A stretch of 64,000 nucleotides of DNA from an uncultured Alphaproteobacteria bacterium (GTDB lineage: Bacteria; Pseudomonadota; Alphaproteobacteria; RF32; CAG-239): positions 44,014 to 108,013 of the forward strand of contig CAKQLF010000006.1 in assembly GCA_934254585.1 (NCBI GenBank), in the 5' to 3' direction. The position numbers and the translations under genes were made by a program. A model generated the notes under the pieces. The model saw only the letters and a list, made by a program, of their open reading frames with translations. It made no database searches and was not told the DNA's origin. Positions 25,229 through 34,191 of the stretch are shown here, one piece after another (position 1 is the stretch's first letter; each line of letters begins with the position of its first letter).

Positions 25229-25705
25229 TCAAGAAACCGCAGTGCGATAGTGACTACGGGTTATGGCCATTGCCAAAGCGTCTGAGGAATCGTTGTTTTT
25301 AGGCTTACACCCTGGAAGCAAGACTTTAACCATTGTTTCAACCTGATTTTTATCCGCTCGCCCTACTCCAACCAAAGCTTTTTTTACTTTAGTCGGATCA
25401 AACTCAAACAAGGGCAGATGATAGTGTCCGGCAGCCAAAATAACAACTCCGCGCGCCATACTCAGTTTAAGCGACGTTTCCGGATTGGAATTAAGAAAAG
25501 TTTTTTCAATCGCCGCTTCCTCCGGCTGATAATTTTCAATAACTTCGCTTAGGGTATTAAAAATAATATCGAGGCGTTCTTCTATGGGCATTTTGGGACT
25601 TGTTGGAATAAAACCGTCCGCAACATATTGCAGACGGTTTGCATTCACCTCTATAATTCCCCAACCTGTTGAGGACAGACTTGGATCAAGCCCCAAAATA
25701 CGCAT
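25229..25705 (-). CDS. ruvC: Holliday junction resolvase RuvC
   Basis: 158 aa RNase H-fold nuclease. Catalytic acids: Asp7 in LGLDPSLSSTGWG, Glu in AAIEKTFLNSNP, and the C-terminal Asp in SSDALAMAI. Cuts Holliday junctions with RuvAB, which are not in this window. Start overlaps the yebC stop by 1 nt. Confidence 0.95.
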   Translation of the reverse strand: MRILGLDPSLSSTGWGIIEVNANRLQYVADGFIPTSPKMPIEERLDIIFNTLSEVIENYQPEEAAIEKTFLNSNPETSLKLSMARGVVILAAGHYHLPLFEFDPTKVKKALVGVGRADKNQVETMVKVLLPGCKPKNNDSSDALAMAITRSHYRTAVS

Positions 25706-26463
25706 TATTCTTCACCGGAAAGCTGAGCCATAACATCTTCGGCAATTTCTGCGTTGTGGTAAACGTGTTGAACATCTTCGTCATCTTCCAAAGCGTCAAC
25801 AAATTCCAAAAACTTACGAGCACTGTCAACATCTTTGATATCAACTTTAACAGTTGGCTTCCAATCCAAACGTGAAGCAGACGGAGTTCCGTATTTAGCT
25901 TCCAGAACACCGGTAACTGCAGACAAATCGTCAGGCAAAGTTTCAATTTCGTGATAGTTTTCATCAGAAACAACTTCGTTGGCACCCGCTTCCAGAGCCG
26001 CTTCAAACATTTCATCGGCACTAGCAACCGACGCCGGATATTGAATATAGCCGATACGCTCAAAATTGAACGCAACCGAACCATTTTCACCCATTGCACC
26101 GCCGCGTTTGCCAAAAATAGTGCGAACATTACCGGCCGTACGATTTTTGTTATCAGTCAATGCCTCAACAATTACGGCAACTTTGCCTGATGAAAAACCT
26201 TCATATCGCATAGAAACAAAGTCTGCGCCACCGGCCACGGTTGTAGCTTTGGCAATAGCGCGTTCAATGTTATCTTTCGGCATACTTTCGGCGCGAGCCG
26301 CCTGAATAGCCAAACGCAAACGCGGGTTCTTATCCGGTTCCGGCAAACCACTTTTGGCAGCAACAGTAATTTCACGAGCCAGTTTAGCGAAAACACGTGC
26401 TTTTTTAGCATCTTGCGCGCCTTTTCTGTACATAATATTTTTAAATTGGGAATGTCCTGACAT
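25705..26463 (-). CDS. yebC: YebC/PmpR family protein
   Basis: 252 aa from ATG 26463 (SD GGAG 7 nt upstream; an in-frame ATG at 26478 is discarded because it overlaps the SD and the family starts at M(A/S)GHS). N-terminus MSGHSQFKNIMYRKGAQDAK is the family signature. YebC proteins act as DNA-binding regulators or, as shown for some members, relieve ribosome stalling at proline stretches. The yebC-ruvC order is standard in proteobacteria. Confidence 0.93.
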   Translation of the reverse strand: MSGHSQFKNIMYRKGAQDAKKARVFAKLAREITVAAKSGLPEPDKNPRLRLAIQAARAESMPKDNIERAIAKATTVAGGADFVSMRYEGFSSGKVAVIVEALTDNKNRTAGNVRTIFGKRGGAMGENGSVAFNFERIGYIQYPASVASADEMFEAALEAGANEVVSDENYHEIETLPDDLSAVTGVLEAKYGTPSASRLDWKPTVKVDIKDVDSARKFLEFVDALEDDEDVQHVYHNAEIAEDVMAQLSGEE

Positions 26464-26553
26464 TCTTAATCTCCTCAAAAACTTGATTCTTTTATGAAAT
26501 TTTTATAGCCTAACAGCGTAAATTTTCAAGTTTTTTTTACAAAAAAACACAAA

Positions 26554-27450
26554 TTATTGATTATCGTCGGCTAATTCCACTTTAGTTAGCAAAAAATCCG
26601 GCGTACGGCGGCCAAATGTATGGAACTTGCGCAATAAGCTCATCGCTTCACTGTCTTTTGAACTGCTGTCACGCTTGTCATTTCTTTTACGATTTTCTTC
26701 ACGGCGTTCACGACGGTTACGACGGTCAAACCGTTCGGAGTTATTTTCGTTTTCCTTAGCAGGTTCTTTTATTGTGTCGGTATCAGGCTCGGCTTTAATT
26801 TCAGCCACATTTTCAGTCTGCGGCTCATTTTGAACAGCTTCCTGCTCTTTGTTGCGGTCAACTTTAATTTCTGCCGGTGTTTTTAGAATCTTGTCCAATA
26901 TATCCTGCGTTTCTTTTGAACGGCGGTTAGTAAACACTATATTCTGCTTATCGACCGGCAAAACTTCTAATATTTGTTCCAAATTTTTCAACTGATGTAA
27001 TTTTTTAATCAGATTTATATCGTCGACCACCAAAATGTTAGTTTGGGATAAGTCAACTTTGTCTTCCTTTAACAAATCTAACAACAAAGCCGGTGAAGCA
27101 ATAATAACATTAGCTTCCTCAGCCACATTTTCTTCATTATCCACCAACGTTGTTTCGCTGATTTCGTGATATTTGTTAAACACCGCAAAACGGTCTGAAA
27201 CAATAACCGATTGTTTTGAATTTGCCGTTATAATCAAAATGTTTTGCGCTTCGCGGCGAGCTATTATATCAATCAAAGGAAAGACATAGGAACAAGTTTT
27301 TCCGCAGCCGGCAGGAGCAATTGCAAACACGTCTTTTCCGGCCAACACCGATGGAATTACATCGTTTTGCACAGTTGTCGGAGTTGTTATTCCGGCCTCT
27401 TCAATCGCTTTAATTGTTGTTTCGCTTAAACCTAATTCTTTAAAATCCAT
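26554..27450 (-). CDS. Degenerate single-domain DEAD-box protein
   Basis: 298 aa from ATG 27450 (SD GAGG). The Q motif ITTPTTVQ and RecA domain 1 are recognisable. Motif I is APAGCGKT (44-51) where DEAD helicases have A.TGSGKT. Motif II is VVDDIN (141-146) in place of VLDEAD. Motif III SAT is not evident. There is no helicase C domain: residues about 190-265 are acidic then Arg-rich disorder, ending in SLLRKFHTFGRRTPDFLL. Unlikely to unwind RNA; may be an RNA-binding scaffold. Lies 20 nt downstream of ftsH. Confidence 0.75.
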   Translation of the reverse strand: MDFKELGLSETTIKAIEEAGITTPTTVQNDVIPSVLAGKDVFAIAPAGCGKTCSYVFPLIDIIARREAQNILIITANSKQSVIVSDRFAVFNKYHEISETTLVDNEENVAEEANVIIASPALLLDLLKEDKVDLSQTNILVVDDINLIKKLHQLKNLEQILEVLPVDKQNIVFTNRRSKETQDILDKILKTPAEIKVDRNKEQEAVQNEPQTENVAEIKAEPDTDTIKEPAKENENNSERFDRRNRRERREENRKRNDKRDSSSKDSEAMSLLRKFHTFGRRTPDFLLTKVELADDNQ

Positions 27451-27469
27451 TTTATCCTCATTATATCTG

Positions 27470-29341
27470 TCAAATTTCCGGCACGGAAACTTTGGTTTGT
27501 TTTTCCGGCGGAACAGGCGTCTGTTCGGTACGATCAATTTTTTTGCCGGCCAAAACTTCTTTAATTTCTTCTCCGGTTAAGGTTTCATATTCCATCAGAG
27601 CCTGAGCTAAAGTTTCCAACTCAGCATCATTTTCTTTTAAGATTTTTTCAGCTTCTTTGTGCGCGTCAGTAACCAAGCGTTTGATTTCCGAATCCACCAA
27701 GCGGGCTGTTTCTTCACTCATATTCTGATTTTGAGTTACACTACGCCCCAAGAAAACTTCATTTGAGTTTTCAACATACATAACCGGTCCCAAAACATCA
27801 CTCATCCCCCATTCCGTGACCATTGCTCTGGCCAAATTTGTAGCCGCCGCAATATCTGATGATGCTCCGGAAGTGACTTTGTCATAACCAAATTTAAGTT
27901 CTTCACTTACACGACCGCCCATACATATAATCAAACGAGATAACATTTTGGCTCTGGTGTAAGAATATTGATCTTTTTCCGGCAATTGCTGCACCATTCC
28001 CAAAGCTCGTCCTCTCGGGATTATTGTAGCTTTGTGAATAGGGTCGGTTTCCTTAACATGCAAAGAACAAATAGCGTGTCCGGCCTCGTGATAAGCCGTT
28101 AGTTTCTTTTCTTGCTCGTCCATAGCCATAGACTTACGCTCGCTTCCCATCAAAACCTTATCTTTGGCATTGTCAAAATCTTCGGCAGTCACTTTGCGTT
28201 TGTTTCGACGAGCCGCCAACAAAGCAGCTTCATTAACCAAATTTGCCAAATCGGCACCGGAAAAACCCGGAGTACCGCGTGCCACAACCGATAAGTCTAC
28301 ATCGCGTGACAACGGAACTTTTCTAACGTGAACTTTTAAAATTTCTTCACGTCCTTTGACATCAGGATTGCTGACCGTTACCTGCCTGTCAAAACGTCCC
28401 GGACGCAGCAAAGCCGGATCCAAAACATCGGGACGATTGGTTGCCGCTATCAAAATAACATTTTCATTCGGCTCAAAGCCGTCCATTTCTACCAACAACT
28501 GATTCAAAGTCTGTTCGCGCTCATCATTACCGCCGCCCAAACCGGCACCACGATGGCGTCCAACCGCATCAATTTCATCAATAAACAACAGGCACGGAGC
28601 ATTCTTTTTGGCCTGAGCAAACATATCACGCACACGCGAGGCTCCAACGCCGACAAACATTTCTACAAAATCAGAACCTGAAATTGAGAAAAACGGCACA
28701 TTAGCTTCTCCGGCCACAGCTTTGGCCAATAAAGTTTTACCAGTTCCCGGAGGTCCAACCAACAAAACACCCTTAGGAATTTTGCCGCCTAAACGCTGAA
28801 ATTTTTGCGGATCTTTCAAAAAATCGACAATTTCTTCCAACTCTTGTTTAGATTCATCGGCTCCGGCAACATCTTTAAAAGTAACTTTCTTTGTGTTTTC
28901 AATCAGGCGAGCGCGTGATTTACCGAAACTCATTGCTTTATTATTGCCGGCACTAGCCTGACGCATAAAGAAAATCCACACGCCAACCAACAAAATCATC
29001 GGAAACCACGAAATTACAATACTCCAAAAAGTGTCGCCCGATGTGTCTTGCGGTTTAGCATCAACCTTAACATTGTTTTCGAGCAAAGTATCCACCATAC
29101 TCGGACTGTATGGTGCATAAGTAATATACTTTTTGCCATCTGAGGTGACGCTGTAAATTTCCGCACCGGACATTGTGACACCGGTTATGCGTTTATCCTT
29201 GACTTCATTCATAAAATCGGAAAACGCAAGTTTTTCATAACTTGATGAAAAATTTCTATTTTCCATAAAACTCATCATCATTGATAAGGCCACAAAAGCT
29301 AACAGCCATAAAATCGCATTTTTTCCAAATTTCATTTGCAT
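27470..29341 (-). CDS. ftsH: ATP-dependent zinc metalloprotease FtsH
   Basis: 623 aa: two N-terminal TM helices (about 8-24 and 104-124) around a periplasmic domain, AAA module with Walker A GPPGTGKT, Walker B LLFIDEID and the second region of homology, and the M41 peptidase with HEAGH. Membrane quality-control protease that also degrades LpxC and sigma32 in relatives. Usually preceded by tilS, which is absent here. Confidence 0.97.
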   Translation of the reverse strand: MQMKFGKNAILWLLAFVALSMMMSFMENRNFSSSYEKLAFSDFMNEVKDKRITGVTMSGAEIYSVTSDGKKYITYAPYSPSMVDTLLENNVKVDAKPQDTSGDTFWSIVISWFPMILLVGVWIFFMRQASAGNNKAMSFGKSRARLIENTKKVTFKDVAGADESKQELEEIVDFLKDPQKFQRLGGKIPKGVLLVGPPGTGKTLLAKAVAGEANVPFFSISGSDFVEMFVGVGASRVRDMFAQAKKNAPCLLFIDEIDAVGRHRGAGLGGGNDEREQTLNQLLVEMDGFEPNENVILIAATNRPDVLDPALLRPGRFDRQVTVSNPDVKGREEILKVHVRKVPLSRDVDLSVVARGTPGFSGADLANLVNEAALLAARRNKRKVTAEDFDNAKDKVLMGSERKSMAMDEQEKKLTAYHEAGHAICSLHVKETDPIHKATIIPRGRALGMVQQLPEKDQYSYTRAKMLSRLIICMGGRVSEELKFGYDKVTSGASSDIAAATNLARAMVTEWGMSDVLGPVMYVENSNEVFLGRSVTQNQNMSEETARLVDSEIKRLVTDAHKEAEKILKENDAELETLAQALMEYETLTGEEIKEVLAGKKIDRTEQTPVPPEKQTKVSVPEI

Positions 29342-29396
29342 TCCTTAAAAATATACATCTTCGCACTAAACTATATAGGTTGAAAAAAAAGAAAAC

Positions 29397-30356
29397 TCAA
29401 GACTTTTCTCTGTTTAATCGCTGTTCTTCCGTCACAAAATTACGGCTCCTGAACACCCCGTTTTCATAGCCTTGAATATTTTTATTTTCCTCGGCCAATT
29501 CCAAGCGTTTCAAAGCAAAAGCCACATAGCGTCTTTCGCGCTCTATTCCCAAATAGTGACGCCCCAACTTTTTGGCTACAACTGCGGTTGTTCCGGAACC
29601 GACAAACGGGTCAAACACCATATCTCCCTCATTGCTTGAAGCTAAAATTAGTTTGGCAATCAACTTTTCCGGTTTCTGGGTAGGATGCTCGGTATTTTCA
29701 GTCATTGACCAAAAAGGAATTGTGATATCCGTCCACACGTTTGATGGTGCAGTAAAGCGCACTTTCATTCCGTTTTCCTCGTGCCAGTCCTTGGGTTTTC
29801 CTTTGCCGTCGCGATAAGGCGTCACCACTTGACGCTGCATTTTCACGGCATCAAGATTAAAGGTATATTCATCAGATTTGGTATAAAACCAGATATCTTC
29901 CAAACAATTTTTCCAATTATTAGTCGCCGCCCGTCCTTTTTCTCGTTCCCAAGAAATTCGGTTACGCAACTTAAAATATTTTCCGGCAACCTGCGGAACT
30001 ATTAAAGAACTCTGCCAATCCGAACAAATATAAACACTTGCATTCGGTTTAAGAATACGCACAACTTTAGAAAGCCAGTGGTCAAACCATCTTTTATAGT
30101 CGTTGTTTTCCATCTGTTTAAATGTTTTTTTCCCATAACTTTTGGTCAGATTATAAGGAGGATCAACAATCATTAAGTCTACAAAATTATCAGGAATATA
30201 GCTGAACACATTCATTGTATCCTGCCACACTATTTTGTCGGTTAAATCTATTCCTTTTTTACGCGGAGAAAGTTTCAGGGCTTGTTTGCCATAACGCATT
30301 TCCTCACGCGCCCCCATAGTCAATGTTCTGTTACGCGGAGCCATACTTATTTTCAC
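29397..30356 (-). CDS. Orphan site-specific DNA methyltransferase (beta class)
   Basis: 319 aa. Catalytic motif IV VDPPYNL (about residue 65) precedes the AdoMet motif FDPFVGSGTT (about 250), the beta-class order of CcrM and M.HinfI. The sequence HPTQKPEKLI is also typical. CcrM has a C-terminal DNA-recognition domain after the AdoMet motif; here only about 60 residues follow, so the target may differ. No restriction enzyme is adjacent. Overlaps the HPr gene stop by 4 nt, an unexpected coupling. Confidence 0.8.
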   Translation of the reverse strand: MKISMAPRNRTLTMGAREEMRYGKQALKLSPRKKGIDLTDKIVWQDTMNVFSYIPDNFVDLMIVDPPYNLTKSYGKKTFKQMENNDYKRWFDHWLSKVVRILKPNASVYICSDWQSSLIVPQVAGKYFKLRNRISWEREKGRAATNNWKNCLEDIWFYTKSDEYTFNLDAVKMQRQVVTPYRDGKGKPKDWHEENGMKVRFTAPSNVWTDITIPFWSMTENTEHPTQKPEKLIAKLILASSNEGDMVFDPFVGSGTTAVVAKKLGRHYLGIERERRYVAFALKRLELAEENKNIQGYENGVFRSRNFVTEEQRLNREKS

Positions 30357-30628
30357 TGTTCTTCCCCAAATAACGAATCGACTAAATTTTTAATATTTTC
30401 CAAGGCCTTTGCCGCATCGGCTCCGGTGGCACTGACTTTAATATGACTGCCTTTTGAAGCCGCAAGCATCATCAGCCCCAAAATAGAAGAACCATCTACT
30501 TCCTGTCCGTCTTTTTCCACCAAAACTTCAGCATCTAAATCAGCAATACATTTAACAAATGCCGCCGCCGCTCTGGCATGCAAACCTTTAAGGTTTTTTA
30601 TTTCCAAATCAATAGCATTGTCGGTCAT
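30353..30628 (-). CDS. ptsH: HPr family phosphocarrier (regulatory PTS)
   Basis: 91 aa with phospho-acceptor His17 in KGLHARAA and the regulatory-serine region DGSSILGLM. Receives phosphate from EI and passes it to EIIA proteins. With EIIA-Man and no EIIBC permease it fits the regulatory PTS of alphaproteobacteria. Overlaps the EIIA gene by 4 nt. Confidence 0.92.
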   Translation of the reverse strand: MTDNAIDLEIKNLKGLHARAAAAFVKCIADLDAEVLVEKDGQEVDGSSILGLMMLAASKGSHIKVSATGADAAKALENIKNLVDSLFGEEQ

Positions 30629-31032
30629 TTATTATTTCCATTCAACAACTGCGAAGCTACATTTATATATTTTTTACCGGCCTCTTGTGCACAAACAACA
30701 CATTCCGGCAGAGCCATATCCTTTCGGGCCGTAGCCAATTTTATCAACATTGGCAAATTTGCTCCGGCTATCACATCAAAGTTGCCGTGTCCGATAACCG
30801 ACATCGCCAAATTAGAAGGTGTTCCGCCAAACATATCCGTCAACAACAACACTCCGTCACCGCCATCCACACTTTTAGCCTTTTGCAATATTTCCTGCCG
30901 GCGTTCTTCCATATCATCATCCGGACCGATGCAAACACATTCCACATTATTTTGAGGTCCCACAACGTGTTCCATTGCCGCCACAAATTCGCGCGCCAAA
31001 TTGCCGTGCGTAACAAAAACCAATCCAATCAT
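30625..31032 (-). CDS. PTS EIIA, mannose family (regulatory)
   Basis: 135 aa from ATG 31032, which overlaps the upstream stop as ATGA; the longer frame from 31053 is unnecessary. N-terminus MIGLVFVTHGNLA with phospho-His9; later DMFGGTPSNLA is the EIIA-Man signature. Soluble, with no IIB or IIC domain. In alphaproteobacteria this gene usually lies between hprK and ptsH; here an unknown gene takes the hprK position. Confidence 0.88.
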   Translation of the reverse strand: MIGLVFVTHGNLAREFVAAMEHVVGPQNNVECVCIGPDDDMEERRQEILQKAKSVDGGDGVLLLTDMFGGTPSNLAMSVIGHGNFDVIAGANLPMLIKLATARKDMALPECVVCAQEAGKKYINVASQLLNGNNK

Positions 31033-31448
31033 TTTTCCACACCGCCAGTCCAAACTTTTATTGCACCGAATGATTTAAGCAGCTCTTCCTTGCTTTTAGC
31101 CTTAAACAGCTCGTCGGCCCGAGTACGGCGACCATTGAACACGATTTCTTCAACATTTTCCACCGGAACTCCGTAAACTCGCTCAACCATATCGGCTTTC
31201 ATTTCCGCAATCATCACAAATTCAGCTTCGGCTAAAACCCCTTTAGTTTCGGCATCAATATTATCCAAAATAATCGCCCGACGCTCGTCACGCTTTAATA
31301 AAGCGGTTTTTTTACCATCAAATTCCAACACGGGTTCTTGCGGCTGTCCGTCACGCGAATCGATAAAAATAGCCAATTCTCCGTATTTATTTTCGATAAT
31401 CTCAAAAAAATCTTGCTTTTCCATAAGCGTATAATATTGATTTTCCAT
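31029..31448 (-). CDS. Unknown protein upstream of regulatory PTS
   Basis: 139 aa, acidic alpha/beta protein with no signal peptide, TM segment or P-loop (so not an HprK remnant by motif). Segments such as YGELAIFIDSRDGQPQEPVLEF and GRRTRADELFKAKSKEELLK. Translationally coupled (ATGA) to EIIA-Man, which suggests a related function, perhaps in controlling the PTS. Family not recognised. Confidence 0.6.
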   Translation of the reverse strand: MENQYYTLMEKQDFFEIIENKYGELAIFIDSRDGQPQEPVLEFDGKKTALLKRDERRAIILDNIDAETKGVLAEAEFVMIAEMKADMVERVYGVPVENVEEIVFNGRRTRADELFKAKSKEELLKSFGAIKVWTGGVEK

Positions 31449-31530
31449 AATTTTTCCTCAATAACTTATTAAATTTAGTACCATATTATTACACTTTTTT
31501 TCAAAAGTAAATCGTAACTTTGCAGGCCTG

Positions 31531-32391
31531 TTAGCGGACTTCGACCTTTTTATTTAATGAAGCTTTCAACAGTTCTTTCATTTCTTTTGAATATGAGCGG
31601 GTTGGCTTTTTATTTTCAGAATCTTTCTGAGCCTGCTTCATTTTAATTTCACTCAAGCGGGCGGTTTGACCTGATTTTTTCAAAATCAACTCAGCTGTCG
31701 CATTTTTAGAAGTTGTTTTTTTACCTATTTTGACAGCGTCATCAAAGGTCACGCTTTTCACCTTGCAGTTATTCGTAACTTCATTAATTTTTTTAACCCC
31801 CTCAACAACTTTGCCGAGGTTATGTTTGGTTATTTTTCCGGATAGCCCTACTCTTTTCGAGATATTTTCTTCTAACGTTTTTTCCTTCGTCCGTCGAGGA
31901 TTATAGATTGCTTCCTGCATTCTATTTGAAAACTCCGCGCGGCTCATCTCAGAAATTCCGGCACGTTTAGACATAGAATCCGATTGCAGCAAAGCGTCCA
32001 TTTTTCCGGCGTTTTCTTCATTTCTTTTATTTTCAATAGTAGTATTTTGCAAAAGTTGCTGTTTTTCTGACGGATTAAGCGAATCCAATAAAGTGGTATC
32101 TCCGTTCGAGGCTTCGGTTGCATTTAACTGCAATTCACGCAAAGCACGCAAAACATCATCGTCAAAAACATCATCATTTTCATCGTCATCATACGGATTT
32201 CGATTTTTTTTGCGCAAACTTTTTAACGTCGGTGACAACGCGCTTATTTTTTTTGTTCCTTTTTTAGCTTGATAACGGTTAGCCTCTTTCACATCAATAC
32301 GCAAAGATAAACGTTCAGAATCGGAAAAACCCTTATTTTTTTTCCAATCCATACCGGCTTCATTTTTTTTGTCTTCTTGCGTATCTTCCAT
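31531..32391 (-). CDS. Unknown charged, probably disordered protein
   Basis: 286 aa, Lys/Glu/Asn/Ser-rich with an acidic tract NPYDDDENDDVFDDD (about 72-86) and basic C-terminus. No domain recognised. No signal peptide. Its N-terminal third resembles in composition the 7536 protein. Possibly coupled in expression with the PAS gene 50 nt upstream. Function unknown. Confidence 0.55.
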   Translation of the reverse strand: MEDTQEDKKNEAGMDWKKNKGFSDSERLSLRIDVKEANRYQAKKGTKKISALSPTLKSLRKKNRNPYDDDENDDVFDDDVLRALRELQLNATEASNGDTTLLDSLNPSEKQQLLQNTTIENKRNEENAGKMDALLQSDSMSKRAGISEMSRAEFSNRMQEAIYNPRRTKEKTLEENISKRVGLSGKITKHNLGKVVEGVKKINEVTNNCKVKSVTFDDAVKIGKKTTSKNATAELILKKSGQTARLSEIKMKQAQKDSENKKPTRSYSKEMKELLKASLNKKVEVR

Positions 32392-32441
32392 TCTTTTTCC
32401 CTTCTTTAATTATTTTATATCTAATTTTACAGATTGCAACC

Positions 32442-34088
32442 CTATTTTACAGTATAGGTAATCATTAAAGAACCGTCATAAAAAATCAGCGGTGACACGG
32501 CTAAATCAGTGTTATCGTCGCGCAACAAATTAAAACGACGACCGGACATAATGTTATCCATAATACTGTTTTTAAATGCCGCCCAATCATCAACATTGGA
32601 AAAGAACAATTTTTGCAAAGATATAACTTCATCAAGCTTCGGTTCATCTTGAAGCCGTTCAAAATCCAATCCCCATAGTTTCAAATAAGAGCGATTATAA
32701 AATTTTAGCCGTTGGTTCGGTCCAAAAATCAAAACCGAATCGCTCAAATTATCTAAAATGCTTTGCTGCATTGAGGTTAAATCGTTTAGGCGGCGCATTG
32801 TTGCCAAACGATCGGAAACATCTTCAAACGCAAATATCACCCCGTTCGGATGCGGTGTGCGCAAACGTCGAATCGTTCTGCCGTCGGGCAAATGCAGCAA
32901 ATCTTCTTTAGTTTCAATAAATCCGCCGAAAACGCTCATTTCTTCTTGTTTGAAATTTTTGATATCCGGAACAGGCGGCAGCATTTTGTTTTCGCGAACT
33001 GTTTCCAAAAACTGTAAATATGATGGTGTTTTTTCTAAAAATTCGTTATCCAGATTCCAGAGTCTTTTAAATGAAACGTTATAAAAATATAGCTTAGAGC
33101 GGTCATCAAAAATGGCAAATGCCGTTCCCAACGCGCCCAAAACCTCCAAGTGGTTATTCTGATTTATTTTGAAATTTCGTTTAGCTTTTTCCAAGGCCGT
33201 ATTATCAACCAAATAACCTACTGTACCTATTTTATCTAAAGCATCGCCTACATAATACGGACTTTCACGCAATTCAAAATTAAACAGTTCCCCGCCACGC
33301 ACAATATTCAGTTTTCTTTTTTGCATTTTTTTACTTTTCTGCGCCGCGGCAGCCAAGGTCAATGCTATTGCTTCTCCTTTATTATTGCAAATTTCTATTT
33401 GTTTTTTAAGAACTTCGCTTTTATTGGCGTCAGAAGTAAATTCCAAATATTTTTTATTTACAACCAACATTTTTAAGTTTTCATCACGCAACCAAACCGG
33501 ATAATCTATCCCGTCAATAATTTGCTCCAACCGATTTAAGGAATCTTCAACATCTTTTTTTTCTTGCAACAGTTCGCCTATTTTTGAAGTTTCCGGCGTC
33601 ACATCGCGAAACCACACAATATCGCAATACAGATTGTTGTCGGCTCCGTTTATGCGATTCCCATAAACACAAATACTTCTACCGCCCTTCAAGTAGAGCA
33701 TATCCTCAAAAGAGCGACCTTCCTGTTGCAAAAAGCTGATATATTTTTTCAAAACCTTGGCATCATCTTTATTAAAACTTTCCAAGACTTCCGCAAATGA
33801 AGCGGCCGTCCCGTCTTTCAAATTCAGCAAAACCGCCAAGCGGCGCGAGCACTTTTCCATAATTCCTTTTTGCGGATCTTTCACCTTTTGATCCGGATAC
33901 ACAAAACAATAATAACCATCTTTAGCGGCGTACAACAACTCATTGCAACGCTCTCTATCTCGTCTGATAAAGTAAATTTTATGTTTATATTTGTATACCT
34001 TATATTGCAAGGCCGCCACTGCTCCCAACATAACCACAATCAGCAGTAAGCAAATAAAAACTATATCGTGTAATAACTCTGCGTCCAT
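32442..34088 (-). CDS. Membrane PAS-domain protein lacking a kinase domain
   Basis: 548 aa from ATG 34088. One N-terminal TM helix (about 7-27), then at least three PAS-like modules; the last has MQQSILDNLSDSVLIFGPNQ and RLKFYNRSYLKLWGLD. The architecture matches PAS sensor kinases of alphaproteobacteria, but the protein stops right after the last PAS domain (SLMITYTVK) with no HisKA or HATPase. The 50 nt to the next gene and that gene itself contain no kinase remnant, so this is a genuinely kinase-less form or an old truncation. Confidence 0.7.
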   Translation of the reverse strand: MDAELLHDIVFICLLLIVVMLGAVAALQYKVYKYKHKIYFIRRDRERCNELLYAAKDGYYCFVYPDQKVKDPQKGIMEKCSRRLAVLLNLKDGTAASFAEVLESFNKDDAKVLKKYISFLQQEGRSFEDMLYLKGGRSICVYGNRINGADNNLYCDIVWFRDVTPETSKIGELLQEKKDVEDSLNRLEQIIDGIDYPVWLRDENLKMLVVNKKYLEFTSDANKSEVLKKQIEICNNKGEAIALTLAAAAQKSKKMQKRKLNIVRGGELFNFELRESPYYVGDALDKIGTVGYLVDNTALEKAKRNFKINQNNHLEVLGALGTAFAIFDDRSKLYFYNVSFKRLWNLDNEFLEKTPSYLQFLETVRENKMLPPVPDIKNFKQEEMSVFGGFIETKEDLLHLPDGRTIRRLRTPHPNGVIFAFEDVSDRLATMRRLNDLTSMQQSILDNLSDSVLIFGPNQRLKFYNRSYLKLWGLDFERLQDEPKLDEVISLQKLFFSNVDDWAAFKNSIMDNIMSGRRFNLLRDDNTDLAVSPLIFYDGSLMITYTVK

Positions 34089-34191
34089 TGAAAAAATCTT
34101 CTTTACAAAAAAAATGTTTGTTTTATTACTGGTTTTATAGTAAATAAACATAAACAAATAGGCAATTTATTTTTTTATAAGGTTAATAACT

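Noticed and set aside
31029..31448. HprK (HPr kinase) gene in the canonical position
   Set aside because: No P-loop or HprK signature; length and sequence do not match.
31531..32391. Kinase remnant of the PAS protein
   Set aside because: No HisKA or HATPase N/G box; it is a separate charged protein with its own start.
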